From positions 1,536,735,072 to 1,536,799,071 of the forward strand of contig OY856409.1 in assembly GCA_963693085.1 (NCBI GenBank): 64,000 bases of DNA, written 5' to 3'. Origin of the DNA: Alisma plantago-aquatica. Its lineage: Eukaryota > Streptophyta > Magnoliopsida > Alismatales > Alismataceae. A model generated the notes under the pieces. The model was not told the origin of the DNA. It was given only the letters and a program-made list of their open reading frames with translations, and did not search any database. The position numbers and the translations under genes were made by a program. Positions 1 to 12,775 of this stretch are shown in pieces (the stretch's first letter is position 1; each line of letters opens with the position of its first letter).

Positions 1-1451
1 TGTTCTCATTTCCTCATATCATTGAAAGTTCTTGGATACTAGGATTCTATACCTTGGTATCCATTATATGTGCTAAAAACACATCACATTATCATCATGA
101 TTACTAGATCTGGGTATTCAAACTCTCAGTTCATCACTGAACATTGTTACCTCTCATCAGGTAACTGTTACCTCTAGGTCTGAGGACCAGTGTATACATT
201 ATACTAAACATCTTCTTTTGTTTATAAGTTGATCTATGATTAACTCAGATTTTTTCATATATCAATTAGGATGTGGTAGAAATATCCATGCCACATCTTC
301 TACCTCATTAAGCTCTTTAGATAGTCTCATAATGACTACTTGATCAGAGTAATCAGGAAGATAACAATCTAAGAGTTCCATACTTACCTTGCCTTCAATA
401 GATGAATACCTGGCCAGGGTATTCAAGAACAGAAATTAGGTAGTATTCATTTGTTTTATATTATGTTTCATACTTTTAACATCTCTTTAAATTTTACTAC
501 TTAGTATCTCAAGTTTTCTTCGGGTGTTTCTTTTACATCTCTTCCTTTTCTACATGAAGAGAGAAATTTCAAAACATATAAGAGAATATTAATCTGAATA
601 TAGATTCTCATCCTTCTTATCTCTTCCTCATGTCCTCATAGGACTAATTAAAGGAAGCTCAACAACGAGTACCTTCTTATAATTATCAGATAAAATCTAG
701 AGAAGACATATCAGAATGAGAAAGCTCTATCTGACTGTCATCCCTCACAGTCATCCACCACTTCTGGTTGACTCAAACATAGAGTCCAGCTGTTTCATGT
801 TGTTACTTTTGCCTTAACTTAGCGACTATAGCCGTGGTGCACTAGGCATTTATTGCACTGATAGCACCAAAAACTTTGTCTTTTTAGACAACTAGGCAAA
901 TTTCTCTAGAATTATAGAGACCTTTCCTTAATTCTCAGCTTATTGCCCCTCCTTGGGCATTGCCATCACATATGTACTATCTATCTATACTTATGGTAGA
1001 GTCTATTTTCTTGACATGTTAATTCTTCCCACATTTTCCACTGTTCCAACATGACAATGTCATTTAGGAACCCTTTCAAAGCACAAAGTTTCTGTATTGA
1101 GGACTGATAACCTAGGTTGTAAAGCTAGTATCCAATCTACTATATGCATCATTGTTGTCCTAACCAGCCCAACAAGAGCATAAAACCAGGATTCTCTATC
1201 CTGACTCAGTCAAGATGGGAATTCTTAGGCACTCATTCTTCTCTTTCCTGATCCCTTGCACCCTCTCCTGGTGCAACAACATTGCTCTCAGTAATGTGTT
1301 CCTCGTGTTCCTCAGTCATTTATAAACTTTACCCTTTCTTCTATATAAGCAGAAGTCACTATAGGGTATACTGGAGGACACTAACACAGACTCAACACCT
1401 TAGTCCTATGTCTCTATAGACTCAGTGAACCTTAAGCTATGATACCAAACT
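1..1451 (-). mobile_element. Internal region of a minus-strand LTR element, cut by the window edge
   Basis: Positions 1-80 resemble 7206-7290, and 284-450 resemble 8216-8360, so this is a second copy of the interior at 6695-8454. The two differ by large indels: about 1 kb at 430-1380 is missing from the other copy, and 7290-7860 is missing here. The right end holds a primer binding site next to the LTR at 1452. I see no coding frame worth calling; short ORFs here have no recognisable domain. The other LTR of this copy would lie to the left of the window. Confidence 0.6.
1436..1447 (-). promoter_or_regulatory. Primer binding site, tRNA-iMet type (11/12)
   Basis: On the minus strand it reads TGGTATCATAGC, one mismatch from TGGTATCAGAGC, the site complementary to the 3' end of plant initiator tRNA-Met. 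It lies 4 bases from the LTR end at 1452 and fixes the element on the minus strand. Confidence 0.75.
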
Positions 1452-2291
1452 TGTAACGACAGTCGCCAAAACCGACAAACAAATCGTTACTAATTAAGTG
1501 GAATAAACATAAATAACAAATTAGAAAAAATCACTCAAAATTAAAACCATTTTTTTGCAAAGAGATCCATTTCTAGGAAAACTCTTTAAGGAATAACCAA
1601 AACCTGATATTCACATTGATCATATAGTGTACATACACTGTACCATTTCTTCTCGAGGACAACATATAACAGTTGCTTTCTCAAAACATATACTTTAAGA
1701 AACATCAACCCTCGAGGAATACAAGAAAAAATCTCAGATTGTTCATAAAACCAACACGTACTAAATCCAAGGACCTGAGAGTACAGAGATGACACATAGG
1801 ACTTCTATTTACAAGACACTACAGACGATACACTCAACCTGAGCTATCACTATTGTCCCCGCTGTTTATGGTCTCCCTCTGCAGTACGGTCTCCACCCCC
1901 TCGTGCACGTCCACCTAAAAAAAATGTGGATCTCACAGGGTGAGACAATTGTCCCAATGAGAGATATAACTCTCCGCCAACAATGTTATTATCACAGTTA
2001 AATAGTATTATACTGAGCAGAGGATAAGCAGTTTAGAATATTCTCATCTTTTAAAGCATTGCAACTATCTATGATAGAGCGGTAAATCATCTATTCACTT
2101 TATAAGGAATACGAATAACATGTACATCATTTACCTATCATACTATATTAACATCTCAAGCTTATCATGTGATACTCGTTATTATGGTATGTCATCCATG
2201 AATCATTCTCATTTCTATATGTTGGCCTCAGCTAATATGCTAACCAAATATTGAATTGTACCAGTCATGTGAGTATACATTATCATATCAT

Positions 2292-3075
2292 ATCCACACA
2301 TTGGACTATGCCAATCATATGTAACCATTCTAGGCATTGGACTATGCAAATCCAGTGGTTAACAACCAGGTGTTGGATTATTACCAACCCTGTGAACAGC
2401 CTGGTATTGGACTCTACCAATCCAATGATTAACAACCAGGTGTTGGATTATTACCAACCCTGTGAACAACCTGGTATTAGACTCTACCAATCCAGTGATT
2501 AACAACCAGGTCTTGGATTATTTCCAACCCTGTGAACAACCTAGTATTGAACTCTACCAATCTAGTGATTAACAGCCAGGTGTTGGATTATTACCAACCC
2601 TGTGAACAACCTGGTATTGGACTCTACCAATACAATTATTAACAACCAGGTGTTGGATTATTACCAACCCTGTGAACAGCCTGGTATTGGACTTTACCAA
2701 TCCAGTGATTAACAACCAGGTGTTAGATTATTACCAACCCTGTGAAACTATTCCAAGTATTGATCTTTGTCAATCTTGTGCAACTATTCCAGGTATTGGG
2801 ATTTAACCAATCCCATGTTATTATTCCAGGCATTGGGATTTAACCAATCCTGTGTTATTATTCCAGGCATTGGGATTTAACCAATCATGTGTTATTATTC
2901 CAGACATTGGGGTTTAACCAATCATGGTTTATTATTCCAGGCATTGTGCCTTTGCCAGGTATTGGACTCTTCCAAACCTGATTACACCGCCAGGCATTGG
3001 TCCGTAACCAATCCTGATTACAGGCATTAAGCCTCTACCAGGTATTGGACTTTAACCAAGCCTGATTACACCTTC
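2292..3075. repeat. Minisatellite: 35-bp unit in 70-bp dimers
   Basis: The phrase AACAACCAGG or a one-base variant recurs at 2361, 2431, 2501, 2571, 2641 and 2711, an exact 70-bp spacing. Each 70-bp unit consists of two related ~35-bp halves, one with ACCAGGTGTTGGATTATTACC and one with CCTGGTATTGGACTCTACC. From about 2755 to 3075 the array continues as single 35-37 bp units with CCAGGCATTGGG. The array lies inside LTR L1. Confidence 0.9.
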
Positions 3076-3369
3076 ATTATGGGATATCAATCCCTTAAAT
3101 TCATCATTGGTTATCACATCCTTTTACTAGGCTTTATACCCAGGGGAAAGCCATCATATCAATTCACATTCTTTACGTACTACAAGTGTTCCTCTTATCT
3201 CCTTTAAGCATATTCAAAACACTATAGCCGTTGATTGGCTATAGCATAAAGCATGTATGATCAAGATCTCATTATTATTATAACCATTTATTATTATTAT
3301 GAAGTTACTAGTTTCCATTTCCCTTAGTTTATTTTGCACATTACCATTCCTTACATTAAACTTTTATAA

Positions 3370-3835
3370 TAATGTTGTCACCTCTCATTAGGCAACAATT
3401 ATTCACATGGCTCACCAGGACTATTAATCATCTTGTCACCTTTCACTAGGCAACAACTATTCACATGTCTCACAAGGCCCATTAATCATCTCGTCACCTT
3501 TCACTAGGAAACAACTTATTTAAATGGCTCACATGTCACCTTTCACTAGGCAACAACTTATTCACATGGCTCACAAGGCCTTTAATCATCTTGTCACCTT
3601 TCACTAGGCAACAACTATTCACATGGCTCACAAGGCCCATTAATCATCTTGTCACCTTTCACTAGGCAACAACTTATTCACATGGCTCACAAGGCCCATT
3701 AATCATCTTGTCACCTTTCACTAGGCAACAACTTATTCACATGGCTCACAAGGCCAATTAATCATCTTGTCACCTTTCACTAGGCAACAACTTATTCACA
3801 TGGCTCACAAGGCCATTAATCAATATACTAGTTAT
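3370..3835. repeat. Minisatellite: 58-59 bp unit, about 8 copies
   Basis: Units read TTGTCACCTTTCACTAGG, then CAACAACTTATTCACATGG, then CTCACAAGGCCCATTAATC. Unit starts at 3591, 3649, 3708 and 3767 give spacings of 58, 59 and 59. Left-hand copies are more degenerate and shortened (one unit near 3525 is truncated), the usual pattern of an array decaying from one edge. It lies inside LTR L1 and has no matching array in the LTR at 8455-13441. Confidence 0.9.
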
Positions 3836-4609
3836 ACAAGTATTTAACATGCCTTACAAGGCTTATGCAATAAGAGAAATACAACCTTACCATCATTAGG
3901 GTTAGGGTTTTCCATTATTAACCATTTAGGTTTTCAAGATCATATTATCAATGATCAAACCCTAATTCATTGCTCCACACTTCTAAGAGCAACCATTGAT
4001 ATCATAAGTATTTCATCATACTTATTTATTCTCATCATTTATCTTTTAATGAATCATCAACACAAGGTATGAGTTCCTCTCTCATCCTTATCAGGGTATG
4101 ATTACATCATACTATATTAACTTGGCTTAACCCTTTCTCAAGGTATGTTAGCCCACACTTATCAAAGTGCATTAAACTTATTACATCTAAATGTAACAAT
4201 TGACATAACATGCTTCATGTGTTACTCATACAAGTATATTGGATTTAAGGTGCATCAAGGTACATCAACCTTGAAGTGTTGTATGTGATATCTATCATGT
4301 CTTGATGTATCACTTCCCTCATCACTTTTAACCTACTTTAGTTCATCAACTTATCTTGTATTAGGGTATTTCCCATCCTAATACTTTATGCACTAGCCCA
4401 TCACATTTATTCTGTAGTGTATTGATCGTAACTCATACATTTGATCTGTCCAACCATCATCAATTGATATGGACTCATCTCAGGTTGAGACATTGTTGAT
4501 ATAAGGTTCTCCATTATCAACCACTCTAGGTGTTTCACGTATCAAGGTATTAGCCACACCATTACTTGGTGTTACACTCATTACTCCTAAGAGTGTCTTA
4601 CCCTCACCT

Positions 4610-5060
4610 TTACAAGGCATCTCGGGTTAGAAGTGTACATATGTTCACCATATCGGGTTGTATGTATATGAGCACTCCCCATATCGGGCTATAAGTATAT
4701 ACACACCATTCATATCGGCTAGAGGTGTGTATATGTGTTACCCATGTCGTGCATGAGGTATTAAGACATCACCATGTCGGGCTAGACATCAACTAGGGTT
4801 GTGTATCGGGCTTCCATATCGTGCAATAGAATTTGCTATTCTTAGTCACATCGGGTTACCCAAATTAGGGTTTCATGTCAACTTATAAGTATTCATTCAA
4901 CCTTGTATCATGTATGGAGTCTATAATTGACTCCCTATCATGCAAGATGTGTATACTACACCCACATATCGTGCAACAATGTATTCAGTCATATCCATAC
5001 CGTTCAAGTGAAAATGCTGCATCATCATATCAGGTTAAAGGTGCTTACTTGTATGCTTGC
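4610..5060. repeat. Dispersed ATATCG-containing motif cluster
   Basis: Short variants of CATATCGGGCT, CATATCGGGTT and CATATCGTGCA recur at irregular spacing of about 25-50 bases. Similar clusters, in part on the opposite strand (GCACGATATGGC), occur at 5520-5720 and 6055-6125, and in the second long LTR at 10620-12030. This is not a strict tandem array. Confidence 0.7.
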
Positions 5061-5778
5061 ACCCGATATCACTTTTATAAGGTGATATCATCATCTTTAA
5101 GCTCTAGACCTTTGTTATAACTATTATAGTTCATGTCAACAGGTCTAAGAAACTACTAGAACTCATAATTTCATCAACTATTTCAAGAAAGTTTGGAATT
5201 AAAAGTAGATCATTAAATACAGCAATTTAGGTGATGAATAATAACATGATTGAGTTCAAGTTATATAACCCGCCTTAAGAACAACTTCAAAGCTTCAATC
5301 TCCAAAGATCCACGTTCCTAAGGTTGAATATGAACTTCAAAACTCCTCTATATACAAAGAATCACCATGGATAAGCAATTGGTGAAGAAGAAAATAAAAG
5401 AAGATCAAAACCCTAAAATCATGCTTCAATGCAAGGTTGAAGATGATCATATCCTCACCTTTGGGTTAAGTATGAGCTCCTTCTTTCTCCTTAACACATT
5501 TCCACGATACCCTTGTGTCCTTGAATGATATGCCAACCCTCTTGCACGATATGGCACTCACTAGCACGATATGCCACTCAACTCTTTGCCCTATTAGCCG
5601 ATATCACCCTATATGGCCAATTTCACCTACTTGGCCGATATGCTCTTGCCATGGGTGATATCCCAAGGCCTATGCACGATAACACAACATCCCTTCAGGA
5701 TATGGGATCTCTATGCAGATACCTTAGGGTAGGAGGGTGGTAAGGGTCGCAAAATTGCACCAAGGGGTGAAACTAGGC

Positions 5779-5788
5779 GTATATATAC
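5779..5788 (-). promoter_or_regulatory. Putative TATA box of LTR L1
   Basis: GTATATATAC lies about 0.9 kb from the LTR start on the minus strand, at a position comparable to the TATA candidate in the second copy (12688-12697). It is assigned by position and composition only. Confidence 0.4.
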
Positions 5789-6329
5789 TTGTTGTTCATG
5801 AAGGCAAGAATGAGGTGTCAACATTTTAAGCTAGTAGGTGCCACGTGTCATGCATGGGTGACACGTGTGCATGCATGAATCATGATTTATCTTGTCTTGC
5901 AAAACAATTGATGATCATCTTGAGATTCAAATTCATCCATTACTTATCCATTTGAATAAGTCATCTAGGTTTAATCACTATTTTAAGTCAAGCCGATACA
6001 CTTTATCTAAGGAAACTTGTTGGTCGTCACACCTCACCTCCTTGAGGTGATTTGCATGATATGGCCTTTGATAAGAGTTCACAAAACGATATGAGGCTTG
6101 TCCTAGGGATCCATGGCCGATAGGTACTCATATATAAGCTTTTCAACTTGATACAACTCAAGTTAAGCTTTCATATTCAACCTTTTTCTTAGTCATTTCA
6201 TCACCAAGAGTACCATCACTCATAATGGATTCAAACATGGTGTCTCCTTCTTTATCTCTCCTCTACATGATACTAGGAGGGAGTAGGGACACTCTAGAGG
6301 TGGTAATTTTCATAACAACCCCACATTTT

Positions 6330-6600
6330 GGGTAAATTACAATTTGTACCAAAATTGGTGCACAATGCTCCAGCATTGTTCAAGCAAGTTCAAACTTGAA
6401 ATTTAGGCTTTCCACAAGCCATCACTTGCATCATTCTCTCTCTTATGATGCTTAAACACATGAGGTACATTCAACATGTGACATTTTGCATTATATCCCC
6501 TCAATTTGGGTAAATTGCACTTTGGTCCAAAATAAAAAGAAAATTTCTCAAACTGCATTCAATCAGAACTAAACTTGAAACATAAGTTCCTCTTGAGCCT
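6330..6600 (-). repeat. Duplicated ~190-bp module in the LTR start region
   Basis: Two diverged direct copies begin at about 6333 and 6507 with GGGTAAATTACAATTTG and GGGTAAATTGCACTTTG, each followed by a segment resembling AAACTTGAAAC. The same two-copy arrangement is at 13070-13340 in LTR L2. Single copies, read on the opposite strand, occur in LTR D (50437-50590) and LTR B (33715-33870). Confidence 0.65.
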
Positions 6601-6694
6601 TAATTACTTTTCAAAAGATAATAGCAAGCATATAATTATCTTTCTTAAACAAAACACCTGGATTTAAATCATAACCCAGGTCAGGGATTTTACA

Positions 6695-8454
6695 GTCCTA
6701 TCCTGGACAGGGAAGGACACGAGAAGGATATACTTCATCCAACACAACCAGGTCATCCAAAAAGGCGTTCGACAATAGGCTATCTCTCTTTTGGATAACA
6801 AGAAGGAAACATCTTCCACACATCCTAAAAGCATTCAAAGGAGGGTACATCCTAGACTAGATCAACTAGAGCAGATAAGAGCCAAGAAGAAGACAAAGCA
6901 GAACATAGTGACTCCATCCGACCTGCCAACAAACATGCAGGTTAACCTACCGTTCTGGCTAACTCATCTCACAAGATCTAACTGTTGCATGTTGCCCTCC
7001 GCTCCCTAGTCAGGCTATCCGGTCCTCACTTCCTTATCCTCATTAGCGTTCCTCTATGTTGGTGAACTGCTACCTCAAGGGTCACCTCATAGATCCAGAC
7101 TCCAAAACAAGCTTCAACTTATGGGTTCAAGGATCTATCAAGATGGTCCATCACCATACCTCCACAATCCAAGTCGCTTGACTCTTAACTCTCTCACCAG
7201 ATGACATGTTCTCATCTTCTCATACACTTGGTACTTCTCATATACTAGGATTCCTTACCTTGGTATCCATTTCATGAGTCAAAACTCATCACTTTTGGTA
7301 TCACATCCATATTCTATTGTTGTCAGCAGATCAAAACACGTCAAGAGGATCCTATCATTGTCTCAAAACATCATCTATCACATGTATCTCCATCCTTGAA
7401 ACTAAAGCCCAAGATCAACTGATACTTTTCAAAGTATGCAACCAAAGATCACATTAAAAGCATACATATCAAGTGACACAAGGTCCTCTTGATGGCTACT
7501 CCCTCGGAAGGAAGGAACATAAGGGAACAAACTCCTCCTATCACCCCATCAACACCTATGGTTTTATATCAAGGGGAGGAAATTATCAATTTCTTTGATC
7601 CTTACATGAGTTTTCAACTGTTTATGCATCATTAAACTTTGTTCCATTTGGTTTTATCTTGCTTCTTCTTAGTTTCCTTGCAACCAGCACATGAATCAAG
7701 AGAATTACATGTCATTACACTTTTTCCCTTGTTATTGTTTTATCATTTTCATGATTATTTCCTGATTGTACCATGCGTCCACTTTCTTTTTGTGAAAATG
7801 AGCGTTACTCTTCACATATACTTTACTTATCATGAATTTGCACTTTATACTTTCTTATTTTTGCTTACGTTCATTGGTTGGTCTGTGATTAACTCAGGTT
7901 CCATGTTATTTACTCATCACTTGTTCTTCTCTTTCTTCTAACCTTATCTTGGTTTTTAGGCATTTTCTTCATCTTGTGTAAACTTTATGCTTTAACTTAC
8001 CTTATTATCACAGGTTAATCTATCTTTTGCCATGCATATCTCTTGAGATTATGATTCAAGAACTTATCTCATCATATTATTACCTAGATTTGGGTTGCAT
8101 AGAACTGTTACTTCCTCTTTTGACTATCAAGCATCCAGGTTTTAAAGAGTTATGGTGCATTTATTTACTTCTTTTATAACAAGATGAAGGTATTAGCATC
8201 ATAATACTGATTTGTTATGCTCTTTAGATTGTTCCAGAATGACAACTTGATCAAAGTAATCATGGAGGAAAAAATCTAAGTCTCCACACTTACCATTGTC
8301 TTCAATATTTGAATACCTGGCCAGGGCATCCAAGTATTGAGATTAGGTAGTATATACCATATGTTATTTCATGGTGCAAACTTAGAAACCATCCTATTCC
8401 TAGTCCTAGTGTCCCTGTAGACTCGGCAAACCTAGAGTTCTGATACCAAAAACT
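6695..8454 (-). mobile_element. Non-coding internal region between LTRs L1 and L2
   Basis: This segment separates the two long LTRs. At its right end (8437-8448) is a primer binding site, so on the minus strand it is the interior following LTR L2. No gag or pol similarity is visible. The 100-residue frame at 7639-7941 is hydrophobic and compositionally AT-driven; I do not consider it a gene. The bases beside L1 (6695-6720) lack a clear polypurine tract on the minus strand, so the 3' edge is weaker than the 5' edge. Confidence 0.5.
8437..8448 (-). promoter_or_regulatory. Primer binding site, tRNA-iMet type (11/12)
   Basis: The minus strand reads TGGTATCAGAAC, one mismatch from the initiator tRNA-Met site. 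The LTR end TGAAACATCC begins at 8455, six bases away. Confidence 0.75.
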
Positions 8455-10619
8455 TGAAACATCCAAATTCAAACAAAACACAATTACATACTAACCAACG
8501 GATTACCAAAAATCATGGGAAATTAAAACTGTTTTACAACAAGCACCATAAGATGAGACATATTACATCTGAACCAACACTTTCTTTTCATAACATATTT
8601 TCAAGGTGCTACAACATAATTTCCCATCATCTCGTTACATGAAATAACTGTTCCACGTGTTGATTATTACATCAAGGTACATAAGCTGAAAACCATACAT
8701 CGATCCTCATATAAGAAACATTGAAAACTATCCCAAAGACCTAAGTGTATAGGTACGACACATAGGAGTCTACTGCTAGACACTATCTATTCCACCAGGT
8801 ATGATACCTCTGCATATCATTCTCAACTACATGATCTTTATCTCGCCAGGCATGTCCACCTAAAAAGGTTATTAACCAACGAGGTGAGACACACAGTCCC
8901 AGTGAGAAACATAACCTTCTACCAACTTTATTATTATAACATATAACTGAGCAGATAGTTCAACTAAACAACATGTAATCACTAACCAGTTATATAAGGG
9001 GGAATATGAAGAACATGTATATGAAGACTTATACAAAGACCATATAAGAGCATATGAGAAAGCTTACATCATCCAAGGCCTCAATCAATGTTCCGTATTT
9101 GCCCTGAGCAAGATGTGCTACATGTCTGGATTACAAATTATGATTATTATTATGCCCTGAGGAAGTGATTCGTACCGCTCAAATCCAACCTTCAGTTGCG
9201 AAACCCAAAGACGGTGCCATACAAGGTCAATGGAAGAGCCGGACTCCACGACCTCAGCCTCATCGTGGTCAGTGCATGATATCCAAAGCAGGACCACAGT
9301 CTCTTGCTTAAGTGACCTCAGTCACAAGGTTAGCGCCCACAGGCTACCCTTTCCTCTAGCCTGCCTTGGAATAGGTCTCGGTGCTAGCATTACGTGAGCC
9401 ACAAGCCTGTTCACCGTGCTCCGTGAGCCATGAACACATTCATGCTCTATCACACTGATCCATGGGCCTATTCACCATTCTCTTATACATATCTGAGTCT
9501 ACAACCGAAGTTGTTCTCTATTCCTCCTATTTTTGGCTAGGAGAAACCCCACATATTCAATAATTCACCATCACCAACACCCAACGATGATGGATCTATG
9601 GCCAGGGAAAACTACATGAAAGGTTCAACTGTAATTATTTAATACATTTTAGAGTGGATTTTAGGGCCAACCAAAGTTTATTAAGGAAATCATAAATAAG
9701 AGATAAGAACATGTAAACAACATTAGATTACATTATTTTGTGTCACACTATTACTACCATTCTCAATGCCATCAACATCATCATATTTCCATGGGATATC
9801 AATCCCTCATTTCATCACATGGAGCCACTGCTTCTCATAAGGCTCCATCATCATACATCATCATGGGATAGCAATCCCTTATATCATAACTAGAGGATAA
9901 CACCTCAATCAAGCACTCAGCCTTTATCAGGTCACAAGACCTCTCATATCATGCTAGTGATACATGTTATCTTATTAACAAGGGACATTATCATTACCCA
10001 GATATTTCACATATACCAAGTGCCACACAAAGCACATATTCACATAAGCATCATAGCCCTTGCCTCGCTATGTATTTCAAATAGTAACACCTGTATGGTT
10101 AGATTGCACAACAATAGAGATAACTTAATCACCAACAACAACTTATTAAAGAAACATATCATGATTATCACATCATTAGGATTTTGAACATCATTCATTA
10201 TCATGAACACGTGGAGCATAATGTCTTAAATGGTATATTAGACAATACACATTACTATCACCATACCACGGGTATCCCACCATACCCTACTTCCCATGTC
10301 ACCATGAGTACCATCCCTAAGGATTCATATTTTAAGGATCATACAACCATGAACTATCATCAACCTTCATCAAAGGTTCACCTATCATCAACCATAGGTA
10401 ACCACCATAGTAAGGATTACCACCTATTCCTCATACCTCGTCATCATGACCAAAGATATGGCCCAAGGTAACAAGATAAGCATACTAACATCTAGGGCTC
10501 AAGATAACACTTAGGGTTATTGGGTTAGGGTACAACCTACACTAAAGGTGTCACCTACCCTCACCAAAACTAGGTAGTGACCAAACAAACCTTCACTAAA
10601 AGCCAATATCAGCTACAAA

Positions 10620-12030
10620 GCTTCAATACCACAACCCAAGGTGATATCAGACAAGATTCATATCAGGTAAGACCCACAAGCTCCACCTATGTCTGGTATG
10701 GGGCAAAGCATGTCGTGCAAAGAAGCCACCAAGGTCATATCGTTCAAACACACCTTATCCCATCTTGGTCAAGGGACCATCTTCTAGGATATCAGGAAAC
10801 TCATGTGTCTAACACATTTAATCTCATATCAAGTTAGGCATCCTCATAACCATGCCGACCAAGGACCACATGAACTTATAGCCACTAGGGTACTCTCTAG
10901 GTCAACCCTAGCATGGTCAACTCCCTTTTACCTTGTCCATGATCATTTTTATCATGCATACTATCTAAGACAATAAAATTCAAACCTAGACTGCATATTT
11001 ACATAAGGATGAGTACATGGATCTCATATATAACGCCATACCACCAAAGCTTCTTAACATGTGTCATCCTAAACACCATATCACCCAAGCTTAGAAACCT
11101 ACCAGCCTATACCTTTCTATGTGTCAGGTAACCAACCAAAAAGGAAAAATGTATCATGCAAGGGCATATCGGCCAAGGTATCATATCTTCATATAGGGTA
11201 TCGGCCAAGCACTCAACCTAATATCACCCATGCCATCATGTACACAATCATGCTCATATCAGGATAAGGCTGATGATATCGGGAAAGCCAACAACCTGCA
11301 CCTAGGTGTCCTCTTTTAACATAGATTCTCCCCATGATGACCGATGTATCGTCCAAGGCCTCTAAGGTGTTTCGGGTTAGCATGGATGTCGGGTTTGGGG
11401 TTATTCACCAAAACATGTCGGGAAAGGATACTTAGTATCACTCAAGAGTTTACTAAAGGGTACAATTCTCATCTAAAGGTATCGTGCAAAGCACATCAAA
11501 TCCATATCACCCAAACACAACAACACCATATTACCCAAACATTTCTAGGGTATGGGACAACACTACCTCTAAGGGTATCACCCTCACCAAGGATCAGCCT
11601 ATCGGGTTCCTTATACCAAACATGGATACCCATTGCCAAAGGTATAACCACCCCATATCGCCCAAGGTACCAACCAAGGGTCAACCCCAAGAATATATCT
11701 TGCAAATAGGGTAGATCATCATCTCAACACTAAGACTGGCACTTCTATTGGCCAAGATAACATGTCGCCCTACCATCTAGAGCATAGGCTCACCTCTCAA
11801 TAACAAGGTGAGAGAGGGGTATTGCCCAAGGACTCACTACTTCCACATACATATTGGATCTTAAGATCACCTCTCAACTAAACGAGAGAGGGGTATTGCT
11901 CATGATCCATCAACCAAAGCATGAACTATTGGACAAAGCACTATATCGGGCGAATCACTATATTCGGTAAAGCACTATATCAGGCAAACACTATATCGGG
12001 TAGCCTATGCATATCGGGTTGGTCATCTTC
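10620..12030. repeat. ATATCGGGC/ATATCGTGC motif cluster in LTR L2
   Basis: Variants such as CATATCGGCCAAGG, GTATCGTGCAAAGC, CATATCGCCCAAGG and CTATATCGGGCAAG are scattered over 1.4 kb, mostly followed by AAG or CAA. They match the clusters in LTR L1, so the motif predates the divergence of the two LTRs. Confidence 0.65.
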
Positions 12031-12687
12031 AGCCTTAAGACATCTCTCATCATCCCGCACAAGGAGAAAAAGGTAAAGGAAGTAATAAAACGTAATCTTT
12101 CCATTAGATCACATCTCAAGTTCAATATAAACAACTATCATAGGGAAAGGTATCGATCTAAAGACAAGAATCTATTTAAGAACATATGAAGAGTGAAAAT
12201 AATAGATATGATTGAGAGTTATGTAACCCGCCTAAAGAGGGTCTCCATGAAAGACATCAAGATTTCTAATCCAAGAATCAAACCCACATTCCTCACCATG
12301 AATATCATCCATGCAAAGCTCCAAACTTGTCTTCGTCACCATCATCACCTCAAGAATTAAAAGATGAAGAAGAAGAAGACACCATGGTTATGCTTAGCTC
12401 AAGAAGAAGAAAATAGAGAGAGGACCATGGCCTTGCCTACTCTCATAAAGGGTCCATCCATGGATGAGAGGGGAAGAAGGAGATGAAGAAGAAAGCACAA
12501 GTGAACGCTATCTAAGAAGAATGACTCAACAAGGTCGGATCTTGAGCAAGAAATCTCCATGGGCAAGGAACTCGGCCTCCCAAGCTCCATGGAAGTTTTC
12601 TTAAGCTCCCAAAGCTCCCAAGCTCGACCCACACAAGAAGGGGAAAGAGGTGGATGAAAGGTATCACTTGAGTAAAGAGGAAAGGAG

Positions 12688-12697
12688 TTATATACAC
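12688..12697 (-). promoter_or_regulatory. Putative TATA box of LTR L2
   Basis: The minus strand reads GTGTATATAA about 0.75 kb downstream of the LTR start at 13441. It is supported only by position and AT composition. Confidence 0.4.
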
Positions 12698-12763
12698 CAA
12701 GGAAGAGAGAGGTAGCAAAGGAAAGGTGTCATAACCACATAAACTTAGATGCCATTTGCTCAT

Positions 12764-12775
12764 GCTCTAACACCA
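12764..12775 (-). promoter_or_regulatory. Additional decayed primer binding site inside L2
   Basis: The minus strand reads TGGTGTTAGAGC, 10 of 12 bases matching the tRNA-iMet site, two bases from TGTAACCACCC at 12778, a typical LTR end. This suggests that a separate LTR end (12778 up to about 13441) is embedded here, or that L2 absorbed such a junction. Confidence 0.45.

Larger units (their letters stand above)
1452..6694 (-). mobile_element. Long LTR 'L1' (~5.2 kb) of a gypsy-like element
   Basis: On the minus strand the LTR runs from TGTAAAATCC (6694) to GTTACA (1452). It is colinear but strongly diverged from the LTR at 8455-13441: shared blocks are 1790-1990 with 8755-8940, 5265-5320 with 12220-12280, and 6330-6590 with 13065-13340. 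It is unusually long for an LTR because it contains two minisatellites (about 2292-3075 and 3370-3835). The right end is inferred from the TG...CA rule and from comparison with the second copy. No protein is encoded. The flank to the left has a primer site, so this LTR served as a 5' LTR for sequence leaving the window as well as a 3' LTR for 6695-8454. Confidence 0.6.

Noticed and set aside
3370..3835. CRISPR-like array
   Set aside because: Units are contiguous tandem repeats without unique spacers, in a plant LTR.
3890..3920. Telomere-like repeats (TTAGGGTTAGGGTTTT and scattered AACCCTAA)
   Set aside because: Only one to two units at a time, common in AT-rich plant DNA; no array.
7639..7941. 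Small hydrophobic protein of 100 residues
   Set aside because: The frame is Phe/Leu-rich because of T-rich composition, lies in a non-coding element interior, and has no counterpart in the homologous copy at 1-1451.
11344..11714. 121-codon frame in LTR L2
   Set aside because: Three overlapping frames on two strands cover the same bases, and the sequence is an LTR with the scattered ATATCG motif.
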